NCBI RefSeq assembly: GCF_904846225.1 | Contig: NZ_CAJGZJ010000005.1 | Coordinates: 155,676-219,675, forward strand | Direction: 5' to 3' | Length of the DNA stretch: 64,000 nt | Source: Psychrobacter immobilis | GTDB lineage: Bacteria > Pseudomonadota > Gammaproteobacteria > Pseudomonadales > Moraxellaceae | Shown here: positions 1 to 8,488 of the stretch, one piece after another | Layout of the letters: each line of letters opens with the position of its first letter | Position numbering within the stretch: position 1 is the first letter of the stretch | Notes under the pieces: generated by a model | The model's input: only the letters and a program-made list of their open reading frames with translations | What the model was told of the DNA's origin: nothing | Database searches by the model: none | Program-made: the position numbers and the translations under genes

Positions 1-2459
1 ATGAGAAGTTGCATCTGAGCTTCGAGTTCTTCTGCGATGCCTAAGCTGTCTTCGATGATGACCGCTTGTAAGTACTCAAGTCCGCCATCTAAGCTTTCAC
101 GCCATTTTGAGGTACGTTGCAGTTTGTCGGCTGTTTTGATATAAAACATGATAATACGGTCGATGTATTTGACCATCGTCTCGGTATCAAGATCCGTTGC
201 GAACAGCTCACCATGACGCGGGGTGATACCGCCATTGCCACAGACAAATAGATTCCAACCGTTTTCGGTCGCGATCATGCCAAAGTCTTTACTCTGCGCT
301 TCAGCACACTCTCTCATGCAACCTGACACGCCCATCTTGATTTTATGCGGTGAGCGCACGCCTTTGTAGCGATCCTCTAACCTAATCGCAAGACCCATGC
401 TGTCGTCCACTCCATATCGACACCAGTCATTACCCACACAAGATTTGACGGTACGTAGCGATTTGCCATAAGCATGACCCGTCTCAAACCCTGCCTGCAC
501 CAATTGTGTCCAGATATCAGGCAGTTGCTCCATACGTGCACCAAATAAATCCACGCGTTGTCCACCAGTGATTTTGGTGTATAAATTAAATTCTTTGGCA
601 ACTTGCCCGAGTACGATGAGCTTGTCAGCAGTAATCTCACCACCCGGTACGCGCGGCACAACTGAATACGTGCCATCTTTTTGAATATTGCCTAAATAGT
701 AATCGTTGCTGTCCTGTAACGGCGTCAGCTCAGGTTTGAGCACATAATCATTCCAGCACGATGCCAAGATAGAGGCGATGGTTGGTTTGCAAATTTCACA
801 ACCATGACCACGTCCATGTTCTATCAATAGCTCGTCAAAGGTTTTGATACCATGCACCCGAATCAAGCTGTATAAATCCTGACGAGAATAAGCAAAATGC
901 TCGCACAAATCATTATTGACCTCAAAACCAAGTGTTTTTAGCTGATAACTCATGGCGTCTTTCACCATTGGCGCACAACCGCCGCAGCCCGTACCTGCTT
1001 TGGTTACGGCTTTCACATCAGAAATAGAATACGCGCCGTTTTCGACCGCTGAACAAATAGCCCCTTTGGTCACGTTGTAGCATGAGCAAATCGTGGCAGT
1101 ATCGGGCAAATTTTCGATGCCCATCATGGGTTTTTCGACATTGGGTAGTATCAGGCTTTCAGGATGGGCTGGCAGGTCAATGTCATTTAAATATAATTGC
1201 AATAAATTATTATAATCTTCGGTGTCACCAACCAATACAGCACCAAGCAAACGTTTGTTGTCCGCTGTAGTGACAAGTTTTTTGTAAATACCTTGAGCAG
1301 GATTTTGATACAAATAGCTCAGGCCGCCCTCAGTCGCGCCATGCGCATCGCCAATACTGCCGACATCCACGCCCATCAATTTTAATTTGGTGCTCATGTC
1401 AGCACCTGTAAACGTTTGCTCGCTATCGCCTGCAATTTGTGCAGCACAAATGCTTGCCATGCTATAACCAGGTGCTACTAAGCCAAATACTTGATTGTCC
1501 CACACGGCGCATTCGCCAACCGCATACACATGATTGGCATTGGTTCGGCACTGCGCATCGATCAAAATACCCCCACGCGCACCCATTTTAATGCCGCACT
1601 CAGGATTATTCTTAATGATATTATCTTGTGGTCTAATGCCTGCACTAAACACAATCATATCGGTGTTTAATGAGCTACCATCGGTAAACTGCATGGTTAG
1701 GTAACCGTCATCACTGTCTGCACTATTCGTGTTAGAGACATTATTAGCGTTAGAGACGCTGTCAGCATTAGAAAAAATCTCTTGGGTATTTTTGCCTGTC
1801 AGGACTTTGACACCCAGTGCCTCGATTTTGCGCTTCAAAATCTCACCACCAGCCGCATCAAGCTGAACGCTCATCAACTGCGGGGCAAACTCAACCACAT
1901 AAGTATCAAGACCTAATGTGACCAATGCTTTTGCCGCTTCCAATCCGAGTAGACCGCCACCAACCACCACGCCTTTTTTAACTTTGGGCAATTCAGCAAT
2001 CGCCAAAATCTCATCTAAATCCGCAATCGTACGATACACATGACAGTGTGCATGCTCACGACCGGGAATCGGTGGCACAAAGGGATATGAGCCTGTCGCT
2101 AATATTAGCTCACTGTACTCAATCCGCTCGCCAGCTTCCGTAGTGATAGATTGGTTGGTTGAATCGATATCCACAATGCGCTGGTTTAAATGCAGCTGTA
2201 CCTGCGATGACTCATAGGTAGTCAGATCCACGAGATTTAGTTTGCTGGCATCTTTGTGTTCAAAATAACTGGATAAATACACACGGTCATAAGCAGGACG
2301 GTCTTCTTCTGCAAATACATGAATTTCAAATTGTTCGTGTAACCCTTTTTCAATGGCTCTCTCGACGAAATGGTGACCGACCATACCATTGCCAATCACG
2401 ACCAATTTGCCTTTGGTTTTTGCGCTCATTTTTTTTATGCCCATTGTAGTGCGACTCAT
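1..2459 (-). CDS. nirB: Assimilatory nitrite reductase NAD(P)H large subunit (3' end beyond window)
   Basis: NirB reduces nitrite to ammonium in the cytoplasm with NAD(P)H, using FAD, Fe-S clusters and siroheme. The visible ~819 residues begin with an FAD-binding GNGMVG near residue 24, then an NAD-binding VVVGGGLLGLEAA near 164. A BFD-like [2Fe-2S] segment (CSC, then CGGC) follows. The sulfite/nitrite reductase half carries the siroheme/4Fe-4S cysteines C-x5-C (CVGNDWC) and C-x3-C (CMREC). Two other ATGs lie 15 and 30 nt downstream in frame, but the start at 2459 has a GAGGA ribosome site about 7 nt upstream. Residues ~230-252 are an Asn/Ser/Ala-rich insertion. NirB is usually about 850 residues, so only the last ~30 should be missing. 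It is divergent from narK; the neighbouring cobA would make its siroheme precursor. Confidence 0.95.
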   Translation of the reverse strand, partial: MSRTTMGIKKMSAKTKGKLVVIGNGMVGHHFVERAIEKGLHEQFEIHVFAEEDRPAYDRVYLSSYFEHKDASKLNLVDLTTYESSQVQLHLNQRIVDIDSTNQSITTEAGERIEYSELILATGSYPFVPPIPGREHAHCHVYRTIADLDEILAIAELPKVKKGVVVGGGLLGLEAAKALVTLGLDTYVVEFAPQLMSVQLDAAGGEILKRKIEALGVKVLTGKNTQEIFSNADSVSNANNVSNTNSADSDDGYLTMQFTDGSSLNTDMIVFSAGIRPQDNIIKNNPECGIKMGARGGILIDAQCRTNANHVYAVGECAVWDNQVFGLVAPGYSMASICAAQIAGDSEQTFTGADMSTKLKLMGVDVGSIGDAHGATEGGLSYLYQNPAQGIYKKLVTTADNKRLLGAVLVGDTEDYNNLLQLYLNDIDLPAHPESLILPNVEKPMMGIENLPDTATICSCYNVTKGAICSAVENGAYSISDVKAVTKAGTGCGGCAPMVKDAMSYQLKTLGFEVNNDLCEHFAYSRQDLYSLIRVHGIKTFDELLIEHGRGHGCEICKPTIASILASCWNDYVLKPELTPLQDSNDYYLGNIQKDGTYSVVPRVPGGEITADKLIVLGQVAKEFNLYTKITGGQRVDLFGARMEQLPDIWTQLVQAGFETGHAYGKSLRTVKSCVGNDWCRYGVDDSMGLAIRLEDRYKGVRSPHKIKMGVSGCMRECAEAQSKDFGMIATENGWNLFVCGNGGITPRHGELFATDLDTETMVKYIDRIIMFYIKTADKLQRTSKWRESLDGGLEYLQAVIIEDSLGIAEELEAQMQLL

Positions 2460-2760
2460 ACGTCCGTCCTCTATATAGCTGATAAATGACATTTAGATGC
2501 CTACTAATACAGAGCATTCAATAATTGTGCCAAGCGACTTTGTTTTAGTGTATTTATTCAGGCGTGATCCTACGAGCGCTTGGGTAAAATATGAGGATAA
2601 GAAGTAGGTCTCTTAACGTTCAGCAAGGATTACAGAGCCGCTGAACAGCCATTGAATAAAAGCTAAGATCAAGGTCAATATTGATTGTGAGAGTGTCGGT
2701 TATCCATACTTTGTAAATATCGAGATAAAATATTTATGCACCAAAATAGAAACAATGATG

Positions 2761-2773
2761 CCCCAATTTGGGG
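2761..2773. promoter_or_regulatory. 13-bp palindrome, possible operator
   Basis: CCCCAA and TTGGGG flank a single central T, a perfect 6-bp inverted repeat in an otherwise AT-rich intergenic region. It lies between the divergent nitrite reductase and nitrate transporter genes. No regulator is assigned. Confidence 0.3.
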
Positions 2774-2944
2774 TCTTTTATAGTTTATAAGAAATATTAA
2801 AGATTTTACTTTTTTCTCCTATTTCTTGTCTTTATCCAACTATTCAATTGATTTTAGTACCACCATATAAGCCTCAATATAAAAGCGTTGTAGCATTGAT
2901 TTAAGTTCAATTCCTATTTTAAAAATATGGCTTATCAACTTAAC

Positions 2945-2960
2945 TGGCATAGCCATTGCA
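2945..2960 (+). promoter_or_regulatory. Sigma-54-type (-24/-12) promoter of the nitrate assimilation genes
   Basis: The sequence TGGCATAGCCATTGCA fits the RpoN consensus TGGCAC-N5-TTGCA, with GG (2946-2947) and GC (2958-2959) exactly ten bases apart. Transcription would start near 2971, leaving an ~80-nt leader before narK. Nitrate assimilation under NtrC/RpoN control is common in gammaproteobacteria; the assignment here rests on the motif only. Confidence 0.55.
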
Positions 2961-3048
2961 CCGTCTCAAATGTCTCAATAGATCGTTTCTTGAACACTTG
3001 ATACGTTGCAATAACCTAGAAGTTAACCATTTAAGGAAGCCGCTGCCT

Positions 3049-4563
3049 ATGTCATCGTCATCATCGACCCCCGTTGCGTCTACGACAGACAAGCTAAATA
3101 TATTGTCTTTTTCGGGCAAAAATAAAATTCTTCATTTAGGCTGGATGGCATTTTTTCTGACTTTTTTTGTATGGTTTAACCATGCACCGTTTTTATCGGC
3201 GATTGGTGAGTCGCTAAATCTCAGTAAAGACCAAGTCAAAACACTGCTGATTTTAAACGTGGCATTGACCATTCCAGCCCGTGTCATCATTGGTATGTTG
3301 ACGGATCGTTTCGGTCCGCGTCTCGTTTACACAGTGATTTTGGCTATTGGAGCGATTCCCTGCTTTACCTTTGCGTTCGCGCAAGATTACAACACCTTGG
3401 CGCTGTCTCGCTTCCTACTGGGTTTTGTCGGCGCAGGCTTCGTGGTTGGCATTCGCTTGATGAGTGATTGGTTTCCGACCAACGAGCTGGGAACTGCTGA
3501 GGGCATTTATGGTGGTTGGGGCAATTTTGGCTCAGCAGCAGCGGCACTATTATTGCCAACCGTGGCGATTGGCGCGGCGGCTATTTTTGGCGGCGATGAA
3601 GGGTGGCGCTATGCCACTGCTATGTCAGGTGTCGTTATGGCGCTTTATAGTGTGGTTTTTTATAAAATGGCGCGAAACACGCCCAAAGGAGCCACTTACT
3701 TTAAACCCAAAAAATCAGGCGCTATGATGGTGACCTCATCCAGTGACTTTTGGCTCATGATGGTTTTTAAATTACCGATGTATTTGGCATTGGCTTTATT
3801 AGCATGGAAGTTATCACCTGCTGGCGTGAGTTTGCTCAGCCAATCTACTGTCACTTTGATCTATATTTGCCTTGCCGTACTATATATCTACGAGTTCATC
3901 AGCAGCTATCGCTTCAATAAGGAAGTCTTTACCACGCCTGTCCCTGAAGCGCATCGTTATGATTTTAAGCAGGTCGGTATTCTCAATGTTTTATACTTTG
4001 CGACGTTTGGTTCAGAGCTGGCGGTTGTCTCGATGTTGCCGCTGTTTTATCAAGAGACTTTTAATCTATCGATCGTTATGGCAGGTGTATTGGCATCGAG
4101 TTATGCCTTTATGAATCTGATGTCACGTCCTGGTGGCGGTTGGCTCAGTGATAAATTTGGTCGTAAAATTACTTTGTTGATTTTAACCGCAGGTTTGGCC
4201 GTCGGGTATCTATTAATGGGCTTTCTTGACTCAACATGGCCACTTGCTCTCGCTTTGTTAATCACCATGTTTTGCTCATTTTTTGTACAGGCAGGAGAAG
4301 GGGCTGTCTTTGCCGTCATTCCATTGATCAAGCGTAGTATGACGGGGCAGTTCGCTGGCATGACGGGCGCCTATGGTAACGTCGGCTCGGTGGTCTATCT
4401 AACGGTACTCAGTCTGGTGTCTTATCAAATATTTTTCTTTGTGATCGCCGCGACGGCAGTGGTAGGCTTCTTTGCGCTGTTTTTATTAAAAGAGCCGTCA
4501 GGCGTCATTATAGAAGAGATGCCAGATGGGTCGTTTGCCGAAATCCAAGTCAGTCATAGATAA
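3049..4563 (+). CDS. narK: NarK/NasA-family nitrate/nitrite MFS transporter
   Basis: This inner-membrane nitrate/nitrite porter of the NNP family has about 504 residues and some twelve hydrophobic segments. Both NNP signatures are visible: a Gly-rich GGWGNFGSAAAALLLP mid-N-half and GAYGNVGSVVYL in the C-half, plus the MFS loop motif DRFGPR between the early helices. I chose the ATG at 3049 because AAGGAAG lies about 9 nt upstream; the 31-residue extension from 2956 is unlike the family. It is the first gene of the assimilation block, so it most likely supplies nitrate to NasA. A C-terminal MFS-type motif (DKFGRK) is also seen. Confidence 0.9.
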   Translation: MSSSSSTPVASTTDKLNILSFSGKNKILHLGWMAFFLTFFVWFNHAPFLSAIGESLNLSKDQVKTLLILNVALTIPARVIIGMLTDRFGPRLVYTVILAIGAIPCFTFAFAQDYNTLALSRFLLGFVGAGFVVGIRLMSDWFPTNELGTAEGIYGGWGNFGSAAAALLLPTVAIGAAAIFGGDEGWRYATAMSGVVMALYSVVFYKMARNTPKGATYFKPKKSGAMMVTSSSDFWLMMVFKLPMYLALALLAWKLSPAGVSLLSQSTVTLIYICLAVLYIYEFISSYRFNKEVFTTPVPEAHRYDFKQVGILNVLYFATFGSELAVVSMLPLFYQETFNLSIVMAGVLASSYAFMNLMSRPGGGWLSDKFGRKITLLILTAGLAVGYLLMGFLDSTWPLALALLITMFCSFFVQAGEGAVFAVIPLIKRSMTGQFAGMTGAYGNVGSVVYLTVLSLVSYQIFFFVIAATAVVGFFALFLLKEPSGVIIEEMPDGSFAEIQVSHR

Positions 4564-4669
4564 TATAGTCAGTGAAAAGTAATATCGATACAGCAAGCAA
4601 GAAAAATTGATAATAGCAGTACCGCAGCGTTTTTACGGCATTTTGACTATACGAGAAAAACCAATAAGG

Positions 4670-6865
4670 ATGACTGTGAATACTATGCCAACAACAGCCA
4701 AACAAAAAAGTAGTCAGCAAATCGCTGATTTGAGTGTCGATGCAAGTACTGATGCGATTAATGACGCTAATGCCAGTATAAGTGCCGACATGACTGAGAA
4801 CGCTACTGTCGACCCAAACATCGAAAGTAAAACTCACCGTCAGTCATCTACCATTGAATCAAGTGACCCTAGTGCAGATAGCGCCTTGTGGGAGCTTGAT
4901 TTTTTTACGATGAAAGGTCGCAAAGCGGAAAACCAAGACAGTCTACTGATAACGACTTGTCTACTGCCGCATTCTTTGAGCATAACATCGACAGAACCTA
5001 ATCCCTCAAACAAAAGTAACTCACTTAAAAAGACAGAAACGTTTCCAGCGCCGTTGTTGGTGCTGATGGCAGATGGGGTGAGTGCTTGCCAGTTTCCGAA
5101 GCAGGCGAGCCAGCTAGTCATTAGTACGGTTGCAGAGAAAATAACATTCGCATTATCAAAACTGGCGCGCATACAACAGAAGTCGCAAGATCAATCTCAA
5201 ACTATGGTTGTCGGTTTGGATGATGATGACATTGCGAAAATTATTAGGCTAGCGATAAATAAAGCCAATGATGTGTTGTATTTTCCGCAGGCGTACCAGC
5301 GGGTGCCGCCTTTACTGTCCACGCTGTCAGGCTTATTGTGCATTGGTGATCGTATTCATCTGTTTCATACCGGAGATTCACGCATTTACCGTGTTGGAGT
5401 AGACAGTCTGACCGTACTTAGTGAGGATCATCGCATTCGTCGAGGGGAGGACAAAGGAGCGCTTTCGGCCGCTATCGGTGCCGATAGTCAGGTGGATTTG
5501 CAACAATCAGTGTTTACGCTACACCAAAACGAATGTTTGGCAATAATGACGGATGGAATTTATGAGCATATCGATGAGGTCGAGCTAGCATTTGAGCTGT
5601 GTACGGCGGCGACAAATATGTGTCAGGCGCTGGCTACAACGCACAAACTACCCATAGGGTTTCATGCCAGTCAGACGGTGTGTGAGCAAGCTTTTGCAGA
5701 CGGCAGTCATGATAATTTAAGTATGATTATGCTGGGTATGAATGCGATGCCAAAATTATCAAACTCAATAAAGAATCCAAATGCTCATTCGGAGAACGGT
5801 GGCGACTCGACTCATGATATTCATCGCTATCAGTTGCCCACAGATTTAGAGGTGGGGGATTGCATTGATGGTTTTACCGTCATGAGTATCATTGCGCGTA
5901 CTGCCCGCAGTCATGTGTATCGGGTGCAAGATGAAGACCATAATGACTTTGTGTTGAAGTCGCCAAGCCTTGATACCATTGCCGATGGTCATTATCTGCG
6001 TGATTTTTTACAAGAGCGCAAAATTGGCTTGAGTCTTTCAAAGCATCGCCGCGCTGGCGAGTCTGCTTATAATCAATCTGATCCAAATCGCTTACCAGTC
6101 ACTGATTCAAACAAAAATAGTGATCGCAATATGGGGTCTGGATTGAACGCCTCAGGACTGCTACGTTACTACCCAGTACCCGCCAGCACCACGTATCTAT
6201 ATCACTTAACAGAGTATATCGAAGGCGAGAGTTTACGAGACTTTATAGAGCGTCATGCGCCATGTGATGTATGGCAGACTTATGATTTACTCACCAAAAT
6301 CGGTATGGCAACTCGAGTCATGCACCGCAATTATCTCTTGCATCAAGATATCAAACCTGAAAACGTACTTTTGACCAAATCAGGCGCGGTTAAGCTCATC
6401 GATTTTGGCTCTGCCAGCTCATCAATACTGAAAGACAGTACGCGGCCACCCAATGGCGATCTGCATTACGCTGCACCAGAGTATTACACTGATGCACCAA
6501 AAGGGGTACATTCCGATTTATTTTCAATCGCTGTGATTGGTTATGAGCTTTTGACAGGACAATTGCCATTTGGCTCGCAAGATTTGATGAATTCTCAGCA
6601 TACGCTCGTCATGCCAGCGCAGCCGCTGCGACAACAAAATATACCGCCTGTGAGCCAGCAAGCGCTTATGCGGGCGTTACATCCCAATATCAATGTTCGC
6701 TATCAAGCCATTGGTGAGTTTTTACAAGATTTCAATCCTGATAATAGCGCACGCAGTCGCGACCCTGAGCCGCTCATCAAAAGTAATCCTTTACTGGTAT
6801 GGCATGGCATTTGCTTTATACAGACTGTCATCATCGTTTTATTGTTGTGGGTTTATCTATCATAG
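4670..6865 (+). CDS. Bifunctional PP2C phosphatase / Ser-Thr protein kinase
   Basis: About 731 residues. An N-terminal Ser/Thr/Asn-rich tail of ~70 residues precedes a PP2C domain. Its metal-site motifs are MADGVSA, HTGDSRIYRV, MTDGIYEH and DGSHDNLS. A kinase domain follows at ~385-690 with HQDIKPENVLL (catalytic loop), LIDFGSAS (DFG) and YAAPEYY (APE). One transmembrane helix ends the protein, so the enzyme is probably membrane-tethered. Homologues of this fusion are found next to nasA in Pseudomonas and Acinetobacter, suggesting a role in nitrate assimilation, but its substrate is unknown. The start is uncertain: the ATG at 4670 abuts AAGG, the ATG at 4685 has it ~14 nt upstream, and a TTG at 4607 is also open. 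Confidence 0.85.
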   Translation: MTVNTMPTTAKQKSSQQIADLSVDASTDAINDANASISADMTENATVDPNIESKTHRQSSTIESSDPSADSALWELDFFTMKGRKAENQDSLLITTCLLPHSLSITSTEPNPSNKSNSLKKTETFPAPLLVLMADGVSACQFPKQASQLVISTVAEKITFALSKLARIQQKSQDQSQTMVVGLDDDDIAKIIRLAINKANDVLYFPQAYQRVPPLLSTLSGLLCIGDRIHLFHTGDSRIYRVGVDSLTVLSEDHRIRRGEDKGALSAAIGADSQVDLQQSVFTLHQNECLAIMTDGIYEHIDEVELAFELCTAATNMCQALATTHKLPIGFHASQTVCEQAFADGSHDNLSMIMLGMNAMPKLSNSIKNPNAHSENGGDSTHDIHRYQLPTDLEVGDCIDGFTVMSIIARTARSHVYRVQDEDHNDFVLKSPSLDTIADGHYLRDFLQERKIGLSLSKHRRAGESAYNQSDPNRLPVTDSNKNSDRNMGSGLNASGLLRYYPVPASTTYLYHLTEYIEGESLRDFIERHAPCDVWQTYDLLTKIGMATRVMHRNYLLHQDIKPENVLLTKSGAVKLIDFGSASSSILKDSTRPPNGDLHYAAPEYYTDAPKGVHSDLFSIAVIGYELLTGQLPFGSQDLMNSQHTLVMPAQPLRQQNIPPVSQQALMRALHPNINVRYQAIGEFLQDFNPDNSARSRDPEPLIKSNPLLVWHGICFIQTVIIVLLLWVYLS

Positions 6866-6934
6866 ATTTCCCGCTTTCAATGACACACCCTCACTTGTTT
6901 AACGCTGCACTATGCTGCTAAGGAACTTCGCTTT

Positions 6935-8488
6935 ATGTTGCTCCATACATCAAAAACTGCCGCCAAATCTGGTACGTATACGACAGAATCTACCAAAAGA
7001 CCAGTCCAGCAAGTCACCAGCGCAGGTGTTGTTATTATCGGTGCTGGTATGGCGGGCAGCCGTTTCGCCATTGAGCTTGCGCGGGCACAGCAGCAAGGCA
7101 TAATTTCAAAACATGAGCACTCAAAAAACGAAGACTTGGACAGCCTGCATCTAGAAAGCAATGCTATACCACTACCCATTACTCTGATTAGCAAAGAGTC
7201 ACAGGTGGGCTACAACCGCATTATGTTGTCGCCAGTTTTATCCGGAGAAACAGCGTTTGAGGACACGTATTTATATGATAAAGCAGATTACGAAGCGTTA
7301 GGAATCACGGTATTGGCAGGGTTAAGCGTGGATACGATTGATACCGAGCAGCAGCATATCGAGATTGACAATGGACAAGTACTCCATTATGCCAAACTGG
7401 TCATTGCTACGGGTTCAACGGCTCGCGTGATCCCATTTCCCAATCATACCGCGAAAGGCGTTCATGTGTTTCGAGACGTGGCTGATGTCAAGTCCTTGAC
7501 TGAGTATGCCCGCCAAGGCAAAACAGGTTTGGTGATTGGTGGCGGCGTGCTGGGGTTGGAAGCGGCTTGTGCTTTGTCAGCGCAAGGGGCGAGGATGACG
7601 GTGATTCATGTGGACGATTATGTGCTCAATCGCCAGCTTGATTGGCCAGCCGCCCAGTTGTTACAAGCAGAGTTAAGCCGCCGCGGCGTTGGTCTAGAAG
7701 TGTCTGCAAATACAGAATCCATCGCCATAAATGACGCAGACGAGGTATGCGGACTAGTTTTAAAAGACGGTCGTACCTTACCCGCTGACTTTATCGTGAT
7801 GGCAGTAGGCGTAACGCCCAATACCTCCTTGGCTAAAGACAGCGGGATGAATGTCAATCGCGGTATTATCGTAGATGACTGTATGCACACCAGTTGCCCG
7901 CATATATATGCCATTGGAGAATGTATCGAGCTAAATGGAGAGCTGTTCGGCATGGTCGCACCCGTGAATCAGCAAGTCGATACGCTCGTGACGGTATTAA
8001 AAAAGGTCGTGATATCAAAGCCCATAGCACCACACGATACAAGGCTAAACAATACGATGTCAAACGATACAACATCCAAAGAGCACTGGATACCCTTTGT
8101 CAGCAAACCCTTGTCATTAAAGTTAAAAGTATCTGGCGTGGCAGCATTTTCAGCGGGTCAAATTGCCTTTAATGATGGCAATGCTGAGATTATTGAAACG
8201 CTCGTTTATCGCCAGCCCACCTTAAATCATTATCACTGCCTTTATCTTAAAGACAATAGAGTCGTTGGTGCGGTCCTTTATGGTGACGTTACTGATGGCA
8301 GTTTTTACAGTCAGCTCATTACCGATAACGTCGATATATCGCCCATAAAAGGGGATTTAATCTTTGGCAGCGCCTACTGTGATTTAGAGGAGCTGACTAT
8401 CAATGATACAACCACTGAAAATGATACAACCACTGACAGGACAAATAACGAAGTAGACGTGACTGAGTTGGTAGAGGAGGTGTCATGA
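6935..8488 (+). CDS. NirB-like FAD/NAD(P)H oxidoreductase, probable NasA electron donor
   Basis: A 517-residue pyridine-nucleotide-disulfide-type reductase resembling the N-terminal half of NirB and the NasB subunit of Klebsiella-type nitrate reductase. An FAD motif VIIGAGMAG is near residue 33, an NAD motif LVIGGGVLGLEAA near 199, and an FAD-closing segment (IYAIGEC) follows. The C-terminal domain resembles the rubredoxin/NirB reductase tail. AAGGAA lies 9 nt before the ATG. Its stop overlaps the nasA start (ATGA), which implies translational coupling and electron transfer from NAD(P)H to NasA. Two Asn/Thr/Asp-rich stretches (near residue 370 and at the C-terminus) and a ~30-residue N-terminal extension look like non-conserved insertions. 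Confidence 0.85.
   Translation: MLLHTSKTAAKSGTYTTESTKRPVQQVTSAGVVIIGAGMAGSRFAIELARAQQQGIISKHEHSKNEDLDSLHLESNAIPLPITLISKESQVGYNRIMLSPVLSGETAFEDTYLYDKADYEALGITVLAGLSVDTIDTEQQHIEIDNGQVLHYAKLVIATGSTARVIPFPNHTAKGVHVFRDVADVKSLTEYARQGKTGLVIGGGVLGLEAACALSAQGARMTVIHVDDYVLNRQLDWPAAQLLQAELSRRGVGLEVSANTESIAINDADEVCGLVLKDGRTLPADFIVMAVGVTPNTSLAKDSGMNVNRGIIVDDCMHTSCPHIYAIGECIELNGELFGMVAPVNQQVDTLVTVLKKVVISKPIAPHDTRLNNTMSNDTTSKEHWIPFVSKPLSLKLKVSGVAAFSAGQIAFNDGNAEIIETLVYRQPTLNHYHCLYLKDNRVVGAVLYGDVTDGSFYSQLITDNVDISPIKGDLIFGSAYCDLEELTINDTTTENDTTTDRTNNEVDVTELVEEVS

Larger units (their letters stand above)
2460..3048. other. Divergent nirB/narK intergenic regulatory region
   Basis: No gene is supported here; an in-frame extension of narK to 2956 lacks a ribosome site and adds no conserved residues. 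The region is AT-rich. It holds a palindrome at 2761-2773, a sigma-54-like element at 2945-2960, and a lone TGCACCA at 2737-2743 that matches one half of an NtrC site without a partner at the usual spacing. ATGGCT at 2927 and AGCCAT at 2951 can pair, overlapping the promoter element. Confidence 0.6.

Noticed and set aside
2956..3048. N-terminal extension of the NarK-like protein
   Set aside because: No ribosome site, non-conserved residues, and it overlaps the sigma-54-like promoter.
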